Source: an uncultured Lachnospiraceae bacterium (GTDB taxonomy: Bacteria > Bacillota > Clostridia > Lachnospirales > Lachnospiraceae). Taken from it: 16,914 nt of DNA. The notes under the pieces are model-generated. The model was not told the origin of the DNA and did not search any database. It saw nothing but the letters and a program-made list of their open reading frames with translations. A program made the translations under genes and the position numbers. How positions within the stretch are numbered: position 1 is the stretch's first letter; each line of letters opens with the position of its first letter. Shown in pieces: positions 7,171 to 14,576 of the stretch. Location: contig CAKRMH010000030.1 in assembly GCA_934364805.1 (NCBI GenBank), forward strand, positions 1-16,914, in the 5' to 3' direction.

Positions 7171-8727
7171 ATGAGTATATTAAACGTGGAACATTTAAAT
7201 CACGGTTTTGGCGACCGTGCGATCTTAAAAGATGTCTCTTTCCGCCTTCTCAAAGGCGAACATGTTGGCTTTATCGGAGCCAATGGCGAGGGAAAATCGA
7301 CTTTTATGAACATTATCACCGGCCATCTCCAGCCGGATGAAGGCAGGATCGAGTGGGCTAAAAATATCCGGGTTGGCTATCTTGACCAGCATGCAGTCCT
7401 TGAAAAAGGTCAGACGATCTATGATGTATTAAAGAGTGCATTTCAATATCTGTTTGAATTAGAGACCCGCATGAATGCGATCTGCGATAATATGGGGGAA
7501 GCTGCTCCGGAAGAACTTGATCTTATGATGGCAGAACTCGGTGAGATCCAGGACACACTGGATTCTCATGATTTTTACATCATTGACACCAAAATTGAAG
7601 AAGTTGCGCGTGCACTCGGTCTTTCCGACATCGGACTTCTAAGAGATGTCACCAAACTCAGTGGTGGACAGCGAACCAAAGTTCTTCTTGGCAAACTGCT
7701 GCTTGAAAAGCCTGATATTCTGCTGTTAGATGAGCCAACCAATTATCTGGATGAATCCCATATTGAATGGCTGAAACGCTATCTGAACGAATATGAGAAT
7801 GCCTTTATTCTCATCTCGCACGATATCCCATTTTTAAACAGTGTCATTAACCTGATCTACCACATCGACCAGGGTGTCCTGACACGTTATGTCGGCAATT
7901 ACGACGAGTATATGCGTGTATATGAAATGAAAAAATCCCAGCTTGAAGCTGCCTATAAGAAACAACAGCAGGAGATCAGTGATCTGAAAGATTTCGTTGC
8001 AAGAAACAAGGCACGTGTTGCCACACGAAATATGGCCATGTCACGCCAGAAAAAACTTGACAAAATGGATGTGATCGAACTGGCTCAGGAGAAACCAAAG
8101 CCAGAGTTCCAGTTCCGTGAAGCCCGCACCTCCGGAAAGATTATCTTTGAAACAAAAGACCTTGTGATCGGCTACAATGAACCTCTTTCCAAACCATTAA
8201 ATCTGACGATGGAACGCGGTCAGAAAATTGCGATGATCGGTGCAAACGGTATTGGAAAAACAACGCTTCTGAAAAGTATTATGGGATATATCAAACCGTA
8301 TTCCGGCGAATCCATTCTCGGCGACTACCTCTATCCGGGATATTTTGAGCAGGAGAAAAAATACGAAACAAACATTACCTGCATTGATGAGCTTTGGGAA
8401 GAATTTCCATCCATGAGCCAGTATGAAGTACGTTCTGCCCTTGCAAAATGCGGACTTATGACCAAACATATTGAAAGTCTGATGAAGGTGTTAAGTGGTG
8501 GCGAACAGGCGAAAGTACGTCTGTGCAAACTGATCAACCATGATACGAACCTTCTCCTTTTAGATGAGCCGACCAATCATCTGGATGTCGATGCCAAAGA
8601 CGAGTTAAAACGTGCACTCATGGCATATAAGGGAAGTATTCTCCTGATATGCCATGAGCCTGAATTCTATGAAGACATTGTAAACGATATCTGGAACTGT
8701 GAAGAATGGACAACCCGGGCCATTTAA
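7171..8727 (+). CDS. ABC-F family ATPase (ribosome-associated, YkpA/EttA-like)
   Basis: A 518-residue protein with two ABC ATPase domains and no membrane part, the hallmark of ABC-F factors that act on the ribosome E site. Domain 1: Walker A G-A-N-G-E-G-K-S-T (36-44), signature L-S-G-G-Q, Walker B L-L-L-D-E-P-T-N-Y-L-D. The charged linker between the domains (about 245-310, rich in K, Q and R, ending near M-S-R-Q-K-K-L) is the ribosomal P-site tRNA interaction region. Domain 2: G-A-N-G-I-G-K-T-T, L-S-G-G-E, L-L-L-L-D-E-P-T-N-H-L-D. The second switch histidine is kept (C-H-E-P-E-F-Y), though the preceding residue is Cys instead of the usual Ser. Ribosome site GAGG is 5 bases before the ATG. 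The length and short linker suggest a housekeeping translation factor rather than an antibiotic-protection type, but sequence alone cannot exclude resistance. It converges on the CapA-like gene with a 12-base gap. Confidence 0.93.
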   Translation: MSILNVEHLNHGFGDRAILKDVSFRLLKGEHVGFIGANGEGKSTFMNIITGHLQPDEGRIEWAKNIRVGYLDQHAVLEKGQTIYDVLKSAFQYLFELETRMNAICDNMGEAAPEELDLMMAELGEIQDTLDSHDFYIIDTKIEEVARALGLSDIGLLRDVTKLSGGQRTKVLLGKLLLEKPDILLLDEPTNYLDESHIEWLKRYLNEYENAFILISHDIPFLNSVINLIYHIDQGVLTRYVGNYDEYMRVYEMKKSQLEAAYKKQQQEISDLKDFVARNKARVATRNMAMSRQKKLDKMDVIELAQEKPKPEFQFREARTSGKIIFETKDLVIGYNEPLSKPLNLTMERGQKIAMIGANGIGKTTLLKSIMGYIKPYSGESILGDYLYPGYFEQEKKYETNITCIDELWEEFPSMSQYEVRSALAKCGLMTKHIESLMKVLSGGEQAKVRLCKLINHDTNLLLLDEPTNHLDVDAKDELKRALMAYKGSILLICHEPEFYEDIVNDIWNCEEWTTRAI

Positions 8728-8739
8728 TCGTGCTGATCC

Positions 8740-9945
8740 CTATTGTTTATTCCAGACCTGCCCGCAGAGATCTTTACAATACTGAAGCGAGAAATCCGGA
8801 TCCTGTTTCCGGATTTCATTCTGCTCAGCCATCTCCTCGGTATAATCACTGAGTGGATAAACTGTCACGCCGCCAAATCCTTCCTTCAGATCCGAAACAA
8901 GTGGCTCTACATCATAATCCTGTATCCTTACCTGTCCATCCTCTTCTCTTGCCAGTGTCACTTCTGCCATTCCTCCAACCATGCGGTCTGCAATCCCGCT
9001 TCCTGAATCCGATGTCCAGTTCACAAAATTCCCAAGAGAATAATATACAAGCATATTCTGATCTTCTCCATACCATTCTACGGGTTCGATCACATGAGGA
9101 TGTGTACCGATCACAAGATCCGCTCCATTTTCCGCAAAAATTTCTGCCCAGTACTTCTGTTCCTCTGTCGGTGCAAGCTCATATTCGGTTCCCCAATGTG
9201 GACAGACAACTGTAAAATCAGCCTGTTCTTCGGCCTGTTGCAGATCCGAAATCACCTTATCTTCCTCAAGATAATCAATTCCATAAGGCATATCCGCAGG
9301 AAGTGCGATTCCATTGGTTCCATACGTATAATTTAAAAATGCGATACGAATTCCATTTTTCTCATATATGCAGATATCATTCTGGGATTCCTGGCTGTCA
9401 TGAATGCCAAGTACCGTCATATCCGGATGCTGTGTTTTCCAGTAATCCAGGCAATTGACAAGTCCATTTCTGCCTTTATCCAGTGCATGATTGGTCGCAT
9501 GCAAAACAATATCAAATCCTGCGTCAGATAATGCATCTCCAAGCTCATATGGTGCATTAAAGCATGGATATCCGGTAATTCCAAGCTCTTCACCGCCAAT
9601 AATAACCTCCTGATTGGCAATTGCAATATCAGCCTGCCGGATTGCATCAACATGTTCGAACAACTGATGAAACTCATAGCTTCCATCTTCTTTTCTGCCA
9701 CTTTCTGCAACCGGTGTATGAAGCAGGACATCGCCAACCATCACAAGCGACACTTCCTGTGTCTCCTGCTCGGTCTCTTCCTGTGTGCACTCATTCACTT
9801 CCTGCTCTGTCTCTCTGTAATCCTCCACATTGGAAGTTCCTTCCTGCGTATCATTTTCTCTGTTCGATTCCACCTGCTTCACATTCTGGCAGCCGGCAAG
9901 TAAACTTCCTGCCAGCAAAATACATAAAAAAGATTTCTTTTTCAT
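8740..9945 (-). CDS. CapA-family lipoprotein (metallophosphatase fold, poly-gamma-glutamate/capsule type)
   Basis: A 401-residue exported lipoprotein. A basic N-terminus and hydrophobic stretch lead to the lipobox L-L-A-G-C, with C19 as the lipid-anchored residue; an acidic, Glu-rich low-complexity linker (about 24-64) follows. The domain from about 65 to 340 belongs to the CapA/PgsA metallophosphatase-like group: G-D-V (71-73), N-Q-E (111-113), A-T-N-H-A-L-D (150-156), C-P-H-W-G-T-E-Y-E, and G-T-H-P-H-V before a Y-Y-S-L-G-N-F motif. In Bacillus the relative is needed for poly-gamma-glutamate capsule making or export; no capB/capC genes are present here, so the substrate is unknown. The start at 9945 is chosen over the in-frame ATG at 9978 because AAGGGG lies 4 bases before it and the signal peptide begins there. 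No convincing promoter is seen between the ATPase terminator and this gene. Confidence 0.9.
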   Translation of the reverse strand: MKKKSFLCILLAGSLLAGCQNVKQVESNRENDTQEGTSNVEDYRETEQEVNECTQEETEQETQEVSLVMVGDVLLHTPVAESGRKEDGSYEFHQLFEHVDAIRQADIAIANQEVIIGGEELGITGYPCFNAPYELGDALSDAGFDIVLHATNHALDKGRNGLVNCLDYWKTQHPDMTVLGIHDSQESQNDICIYEKNGIRIAFLNYTYGTNGIALPADMPYGIDYLEEDKVISDLQQAEEQADFTVVCPHWGTEYELAPTEEQKYWAEIFAENGADLVIGTHPHVIEPVEWYGEDQNMLVYYSLGNFVNWTSDSGSGIADRMVGGMAEVTLAREEDGQVRIQDYDVEPLVSDLKEGFGGVTVYPLSDYTEEMAEQNEIRKQDPDFSLQYCKDLCGQVWNKQ

Positions 9946-9984
9946 TTTTCCCCTTTTTCTCACAATAAAAATGTTCATTTATAC

Positions 9985-10021
9985 GCAAAAACAGACGTAT
10001 ATGACAAATCATATACGTCTG
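9985..10021 (-). terminator. Rho-independent terminator of the metal ATPase operon
   Basis: A perfect 13-bp stem (9992-10004 with 10009-10021) closes a 4-base loop and is followed on the minus strand by a five-T run at 9987-9991. It begins 7 bases after the ATPase stop codon and separates that operon from the CapA-like gene. Confidence 0.93.
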
Positions 10022-10028
10022 CTCCTTG

Positions 10029-12104
10029 TTAGTCAAGCAGGTTATTCATGCTCTTTAATGCAATCATCAATGTCGATGTATTGTGTAAAAGTGCCGATGT
10101 CGTCGGCGGAATGACTCCTGCAACCCCAAGTACGATAAGCATCGTATTAAATCCGACAATGACCTGATAATTTTTGTGAATTCGTTTCACCAGATTGTCG
10201 CTTAACAGTTTCAATGTGACGATCTGATAGAGATCGTCCACACCAACCGTGATATCTGCAATTTCTCTTGCGATTTCAGCACCATCGCTGATCGCAATCC
10301 CGACATCTGCTGCTGAAAGTGCCGGCGAGTCATTAATGCCATCACCAATCATGATGACTTTTCGTCCTGCCTCTTTCTCTTTTTCAACATAATGCGCTTT
10401 GTCCTCCGGAAGAACTTCCGAATAATACTCATCCACTCCAACTTTCTTTGCAATTGCTGCCGCAGTCCGTTCACTGTCTCCGGTCATCATGACAACTTTT
10501 GACAGTCCGGCTCTCTTCAGCGAATTCACAACGGCTGAAGCCTCTTCGCGAAGTGGATCTTCTATACAGATAACTGCTGCAAGCTGATTGTCGATTGCAA
10601 GATACAAATGCGAATATTCCTTCGGAAGTGCATCAAATACTTCCTGTTTTCCTTCTGGAATCGTGCACTTTTCATCTTCAAAAACAAAGTGATAACTTCC
10701 GATCACAACGCGTTTTTCATCCATCTTGGATGCGATTCCATGTGCAACAATGTATTCGACCTTCGAATGCATCTCTTCATGTTCAAGTTGTTTCTTCTTC
10801 GCCGCATCCACAACTGCTTTTGCCATGGAATGAGGAAAATGTTCTTCGAGACATGCAGCCAGACGCAGTAATTCATCTGCATCCTGATCATCAAACGATA
10901 CAACCTGCGCAACGGTAGGCTGTGCCTTGGTAAGCGTACCTGTCTTATCAAAGACAATTGTATCGGCTTCTGCAACCGCTTCTAAGAACTTACCGCCCTT
11001 TACCGTCAGATTATAAAGACTCGCTTCCCGGATCGCAGATAATACAGCAATTGGCATTGCAAGCTTCAGCGCACAGCTGAAATCAACCATCAGAATCGAT
11101 AATGCCTTGGTTGTGTTTCTTGTAAGAAGCCAGGTAAGCGCTGTCGCTCCAAGACTGTATGGTGCAAGCTTGTCTGCAAGATGCTCTGCTTTACTCTCCA
11201 TGGATGACTTGAGCTTCTCCGTTTCCTCGATCATCTTCACGATCTTTTCAAAACGGCTGGAACCACCGACTTCCCTGACTAAAATCGTCAGCTCGCCCTC
11301 TTCCACAACAGAGCCTGCATATGCTGTACTGCCTTCCGTTTTGCGTACCGGTACTGACTCCCCTGTGAGAGAGGCCTGATTCACCATTGCCTCACCACCA
11401 CATACGGTTCCATCAAATGGGATCACATTGCCCATATGGACAACAACCTGATCTTGTGCCTTAATGTCTGATGCCGGAACAAGCACTTCCTGACCACCAC
11501 TGATCATCCATACTTTTCCGACATTTAATGACATTGTTCTTGCAAGATCATCTACCGATTTCTTATGTGTCCAGTCTTCCAGGATCTCTCCGATTCCAAG
11601 CATGAACATAATGGATCCGGCTGTATTAATATCATTGCGAAGCATCGATACGCCGATTGCTGTAGCATCCAGTACCTCTACTTCGATCTTGCCTTTTCTG
11701 AGAGAATTAAGTCCTTTTCCAATGTAGCGAAGCGCATTGAATGTACTGTAGCATAACCGGAGTGGATATGGTAAAAACCATCTTCTGGCATAATGAAAGA
11801 CAATCTTACCTAAGAGTTTTTCCTGATAAAGATTATCCATCTCCCTGCCACTGCTCTCTAACAGTCCGGTTGGTACCTCTACCTTCTCGTACCGAAAACC
11901 TTTCAGCAGCTGAATGATCGTATCACGCTCTCCAACATACTCGATTACTGCATCTGCTGTTCGATCATAAACCTTGCAGAAAGTAACCTCTTTCTGGCTG
12001 TGCAAAAAATAAAGCAGTGTATCTGCCTGTGCATAACTCATTCTCGTCTGCATCACGTGGATACGCATTCTTCCGGCACGTTCATGTTCGATCTTAAATT
12101 TCAT
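10029..12104 (-). CDS. Atypical P1B-type metal ATPase (P1B-6/FezB-like candidate)
   Basis: A 691-residue P-type ATPase that pumps a metal ion across a membrane. Seen: actuator T-G-E-S (247-250), phosphorylated D386 in D-K-T-G-T (386-390), M-T-G-D-S (540-544) and G-D-G-I-N-D (587-592). The metal-site helix reads D-F-S-C-A-L-K-L-A-M-P (341-351): the usual C-P-C is F-S-C, so the conserved proline is lost. The ATP-binding His-Pro pair is H425-S426. The N-terminal 75 residues have no C-x-x-C metal site but an H-x-x-x-G-R-x-R start. Membrane segments before the actuator look short. The S-C-A motif is, to my recollection, that of the P1B-6 group, which includes FezB of ferrosome iron organelles; this is inference. 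It lies 31 bases downstream of the DUF6110-like gene in the same operon, with a perfect terminator after it. A Mn, Zn or other metal exporter remains possible. Confidence 0.9.
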   Translation of the reverse strand: MKFKIEHERAGRMRIHVMQTRMSYAQADTLLYFLHSQKEVTFCKVYDRTADAVIEYVGERDTIIQLLKGFRYEKVEVPTGLLESSGREMDNLYQEKLLGKIVFHYARRWFLPYPLRLCYSTFNALRYIGKGLNSLRKGKIEVEVLDATAIGVSMLRNDINTAGSIMFMLGIGEILEDWTHKKSVDDLARTMSLNVGKVWMISGGQEVLVPASDIKAQDQVVVHMGNVIPFDGTVCGGEAMVNQASLTGESVPVRKTEGSTAYAGSVVEEGELTILVREVGGSSRFEKIVKMIEETEKLKSSMESKAEHLADKLAPYSLGATALTWLLTRNTTKALSILMVDFSCALKLAMPIAVLSAIREASLYNLTVKGGKFLEAVAEADTIVFDKTGTLTKAQPTVAQVVSFDDQDADELLRLAACLEEHFPHSMAKAVVDAAKKKQLEHEEMHSKVEYIVAHGIASKMDEKRVVIGSYHFVFEDEKCTIPEGKQEVFDALPKEYSHLYLAIDNQLAAVICIEDPLREEASAVVNSLKRAGLSKVVMMTGDSERTAAAIAKKVGVDEYYSEVLPEDKAHYVEKEKEAGRKVIMIGDGINDSPALSAADVGIAISDGAEIAREIADITVGVDDLYQIVTLKLLSDNLVKRIHKNYQVIVGFNTMLIVLGVAGVIPPTTSALLHNTSTLMIALKSMNNLLD

Positions 12105-12135
12105 ACTTCAACCACGTTCCTTTCAACAGAGAAAA

Positions 12136-12429
12136 CTATGCTTCTGCGGTCTCTTCTGCTTCTTTTTCCTCTGTCTCTGCATCTTCAAATTCTGCTGCTT
12201 CTGCGGCTGCCGCACGCTCTTCATTGATCTGTTTTGCATCCGCAAGAATATCTCCTGCATTCTCCTGAACATTGGTTACTGTTTTCATAACACAGTCTTT
12301 TGCACGAAGTGCAGCTGCTGTACAGTTTGTATAAACTTTCTTGGCATCATCACTTGCAAGAATCTTGATTCCTGCTGTTCCAAATAATGTTCCTCCTGCA
12401 AATAACGCAATTTTCTTCCAATCTACCAT
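12136..12429 (-). CDS. Small glycine-zipper protein with acidic tail, DUF6110-like (FezA-like candidate)
   Basis: A 97-residue protein of unknown function. The start at 12429 is chosen because a perfect AAAGGAGG (12437-12444) lies 7 bases upstream; the ATG at 12462 falls inside the promoter. After M-V-D-W-K-K comes a short hydrophobic stretch (7-24) with glycines 12, 13, 17 and 20, a G-x-x-x-G pattern that favours helix packing in a membrane. The middle (26-72) is a charged amphipathic helix; the end (73-97) is almost only Ala and Glu, with no Lys-rich balance, so strongly acidic. It matches my memory of DUF6110, small proteins found beside P-type ATPases in Firmicutes. As first gene of the operon with the ATPase it is likely a partner, regulator or vesicle-shaping helper of that pump; an acidic tail could bind cations. 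Function is inferred only from context. Confidence 0.85.
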   Translation of the reverse strand: MVDWKKIALFAGGTLFGTAGIKILASDDAKKVYTNCTAAALRAKDCVMKTVTNVQENAGDILADAKQINEERAAAAEAAEFEDAETEEKEAEETAEA

Positions 12430-12449
12430 GATGGTTCCTCCTTTGAATC

Positions 12450-12466
12450 TGATTTTTATCATTATA
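12450..12466 (-). promoter_or_regulatory. Downstream promoter (P2) of the DUF6110-ATPase operon with Fur-like half site
   Basis: On the minus strand TATAAT (12461-12466) sits about 32 bases before the ATG and runs into GATAAAAATCA. The -35 at 17 bases (TTATAT) is weak. The block TATAATGATA also occurs at the feoAB -10, and 13 of 19 bases fit the Fur hexamer-repeat consensus, so a repressor could bind over this -10. Confidence 0.5.
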
Positions 12467-12508
12467 GCGCGATCTGGAAAAAAATATAAGAGTCCACGCT
12501 TTTGTTAT

Positions 12509-12523
12509 TGATAACTTTTCTCA
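12509..12523. promoter_or_regulatory. Fur-like box upstream of the DUF6110-ATPase operon
   Basis: The 15-mer TGATAACTTTTCTCA matches 11 of 14 specified positions of the Fur consensus. On the minus strand the box plus three following bases agrees with the feoAB box at 16 of 18 positions, and both boxes start exactly 9 bases after a -10-like hexamer (here TACAAT). Confidence 0.6.
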
Positions 12524-12532
12524 GTAAGAGGC

Positions 12533-12538
12533 ATTGTA
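12533..12538 (-). promoter_or_regulatory. Upstream -10 element (P1) of the DUF6110-ATPase operon
   Basis: TACAAT on the minus strand lies 9 bases before the Fur-like box, the same arrangement as at feoAB. No good -35 is seen; it would fall at the end of the upstream diguanylate cyclase gene. A transcript from here would have a leader of about 97 bases. Confidence 0.4.
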
Positions 12539-12556
12539 TCTGAAAAAAAGCATGGA

Positions 12557-14506
12557 TCATTTCTTTGCATTCTGAAGCTGTCTTAATCTTTTCGCTTCAT
12601 GATATTTACGCTTGTCCTCATACATGAGCTTCTCTGCATCATGGATCTGCCCCTCAATATTCTTACTATCTTCTGACCATAATGCTCCACATGCCGTACT
12701 TGCCTGTCCTTTCCCCAAAAGACTGGATGTCTTTTGTATAAGTTCATAGAACTCCTTCTCCTGAATTCCGGACTGGATGACGACAAACTCATCACCGCCT
12801 ACACGATACGCCTGTTTAGGAAATACAAAGTCAATACATTCTGTGACTTTTTTGATCAGACGATCCCCCGCTTTGTGTCCATAACGATCGTTGGTCTCTT
12901 TCAATCCATTCAGATCAAAATACGCAACCCCTACATCCCGGATCAGATTCTCCTTATAATGCTGTAATACTTCCTCGAATTTGTTCCGGTTATAAATACC
13001 TGTCGGCTCATCGCAAAAGCTCATACGCCTTAATTTTTCCTGCTCCGCTTTGCGGTATAAACTGTCTGAAATGTAGAATTCAATCGATGTCAGAAGTGAC
13101 AGGTCATTATAATTCTTCCCTGGATTATCCACACCAAGAAATCCCTGTATCCTGCCTTCTTCCATCAGAGGAACTGCGATCAGGGAACGTATATTCTGAG
13201 CTTCAAGTGCTTCATAAGTTCCACTCCCTGGTTTTACTTCTTTATCGCGGTCCGAAATATAGAACGTTCCCTGTTTTTGAAACATATCAATCCAGAACTG
13301 AATATAGGAAAGCGGAACATTCTGCAGATGATCAATCTCCTTTGTAACACCTTCTGCCGCATATTCATAGGTATTCCGTGTAATCTGCCTGTCATAATCA
13401 TTTTCAAATAAATACGTACGGTCTCCATCAAAATATGCGTTTACAATCTGAAGCAGATGATCAATAGCCTGGTCGATGTCTGAATATGTTGAAAGTTCCC
13501 TTACACATGCATTCAGTGTCATGGAGATCTGAAGCTGATGCTCGGTCTCTTTCTGATTATTCAAAAGCTGGTTCGTCTTATGTATCGAGATCAGAAGATA
13601 CCCGATCAGCATAAGCAATCCGATTCCTCCAATCCGTAACATCGCACGTCTCATCATATAGAGCGAGGAAAATATTACATTCTCCTGTTGAATAACAAGT
13701 ACTTCCCATGGGAAATTTTCGGATGGGATATAATACATGTAAGAATCTTCGTTGTTAACTCCGGACTCAAACGCTGTTCTTCCCGTCTGACCGTTCATGA
13801 TCTCTTTTCCGGCATCAACATCCTCGTAGCCTTTTAAAAATTTATGATCATTGATATCATCTATATTGCCCAGCTTCTCATGCCTGTTATCCATGACCAG
13901 ACTGCCATCCCTCTGATCTACGATACATACCATGGTATCTTCATCGTATACTTTCACCTGAAAAAGATCGGAAAGCTGTTTACACTCCATAATTCCGATT
14001 AACATTGCCTGTATGCCATCTTCATCTTCGACTGGTACTGCATAACCAACAACATCTATTCCATTTTTGGGATCTGTTCTTCTTCTGGACATATGATCCC
14101 CTCTTGCTGCAATCTCATCAAAAGACAATTCTGTCTGAACTCTTGTTCCATCTGTCGAAAGAGCACTTCCATCCGGATAAAGCACATCAATCCTTGTAAA
14201 GATGGTTGAGTCCTGTACCTCTTTTAATTTGGAAGCAAGTTTCTGATCATCCTGCAGCGCATTCCCATCCAAAATGGAACCTGCTGTCATTTTCAGGAAA
14301 TTTCCATTGTCCTCCAGCCTGATCTGTATCTGCTCATTCACATCATCCGCTGCATTCTGCAGGACAGACCAGCACTGATCCTCTTCCCACTCCATAATGT
14401 TGGAATATCCTATTACAGCAACAATAACCGTCACGATAATAACAACCAATACGGGTAAAAGCTGTATAATAATTCTGCTCAATTTCTTCATTTGCAAATC
14501 CCTCAT
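12557..14506 (-). CDS. dCache-GAF-GGDEF diguanylate cyclase
   Basis: A 649-residue membrane sensor that likely makes cyclic di-GMP. A membrane helix (11-33), an extracellular double-Cache-like sensor (about 38-275), a second helix (about 288-308), a GAF domain (about 325-485) and a GGDEF domain (495-645) are seen in order. The catalytic site is complete: D531 in F-D-L-N-G-L-K, N-D-R-Y-G-H-K-A-G-D (539-548) and R-V-G-G-D-E-F (568-574). The R-x-x-D inhibitory site five residues before G-G-D-E-F is absent (V-F-P-K), so product inhibition through it is not expected. The D-x-L-T-G motif reads D-E-P-T-G. Two starts are possible: ATG at 14506 (AAGGGA 5 bases before) or ATG at 14491 (GAGGG 8 bases before). 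It ends 95 bases before P2 of the iron-like operon with no strong terminator, so some read-through into that operon is possible. Confidence 0.92.
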   Translation of the reverse strand: MRDLQMKKLSRIIIQLLPVLVVIIVTVIVAVIGYSNIMEWEEDQCWSVLQNAADDVNEQIQIRLEDNGNFLKMTAGSILDGNALQDDQKLASKLKEVQDSTIFTRIDVLYPDGSALSTDGTRVQTELSFDEIAARGDHMSRRRTDPKNGIDVVGYAVPVEDEDGIQAMLIGIMECKQLSDLFQVKVYDEDTMVCIVDQRDGSLVMDNRHEKLGNIDDINDHKFLKGYEDVDAGKEIMNGQTGRTAFESGVNNEDSYMYYIPSENFPWEVLVIQQENVIFSSLYMMRRAMLRIGGIGLLMLIGYLLISIHKTNQLLNNQKETEHQLQISMTLNACVRELSTYSDIDQAIDHLLQIVNAYFDGDRTYLFENDYDRQITRNTYEYAAEGVTKEIDHLQNVPLSYIQFWIDMFQKQGTFYISDRDKEVKPGSGTYEALEAQNIRSLIAVPLMEEGRIQGFLGVDNPGKNYNDLSLLTSIEFYISDSLYRKAEQEKLRRMSFCDEPTGIYNRNKFEEVLQHYKENLIRDVGVAYFDLNGLKETNDRYGHKAGDRLIKKVTECIDFVFPKQAYRVGGDEFVVIQSGIQEKEFYELIQKTSSLLGKGQASTACGALWSEDSKNIEGQIHDAEKLMYEDKRKYHEAKRLRQLQNAKK

Positions 14507-14526
14507 ACCTATCCCTTATGTACTAT

Positions 14527-14555
14527 ATTATACACGACATTCCGCCATTCTCCAA
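14527..14555 (-). promoter_or_regulatory. Sigma-A promoter of the diguanylate cyclase gene
   Basis: On the minus strand TTGGAG (14550-14555) and a perfect TATAAT (14527-14532) are 17 bases apart, just upstream of the ribosome site and ATG at 14506. It starts within the gap after the helicase gene, so the cyclase has its own transcript. Confidence 0.8.
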
Positions 14556-14576
14556 TATTTTTAGACCGCAAACTTT

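Noticed and set aside
9946..9990. Promoter for the CapA-like gene
   Set aside because: TATAAA on the minus strand (near 9978) has its -35 inside the upstream terminator stem with no match to TTGACA; left unassigned.
12541..12575. Possible terminator after the diguanylate cyclase
   Set aside because: There is a seven-T run on the minus strand but only a three-base stem (GCA/TGC) before it, too weak to call.
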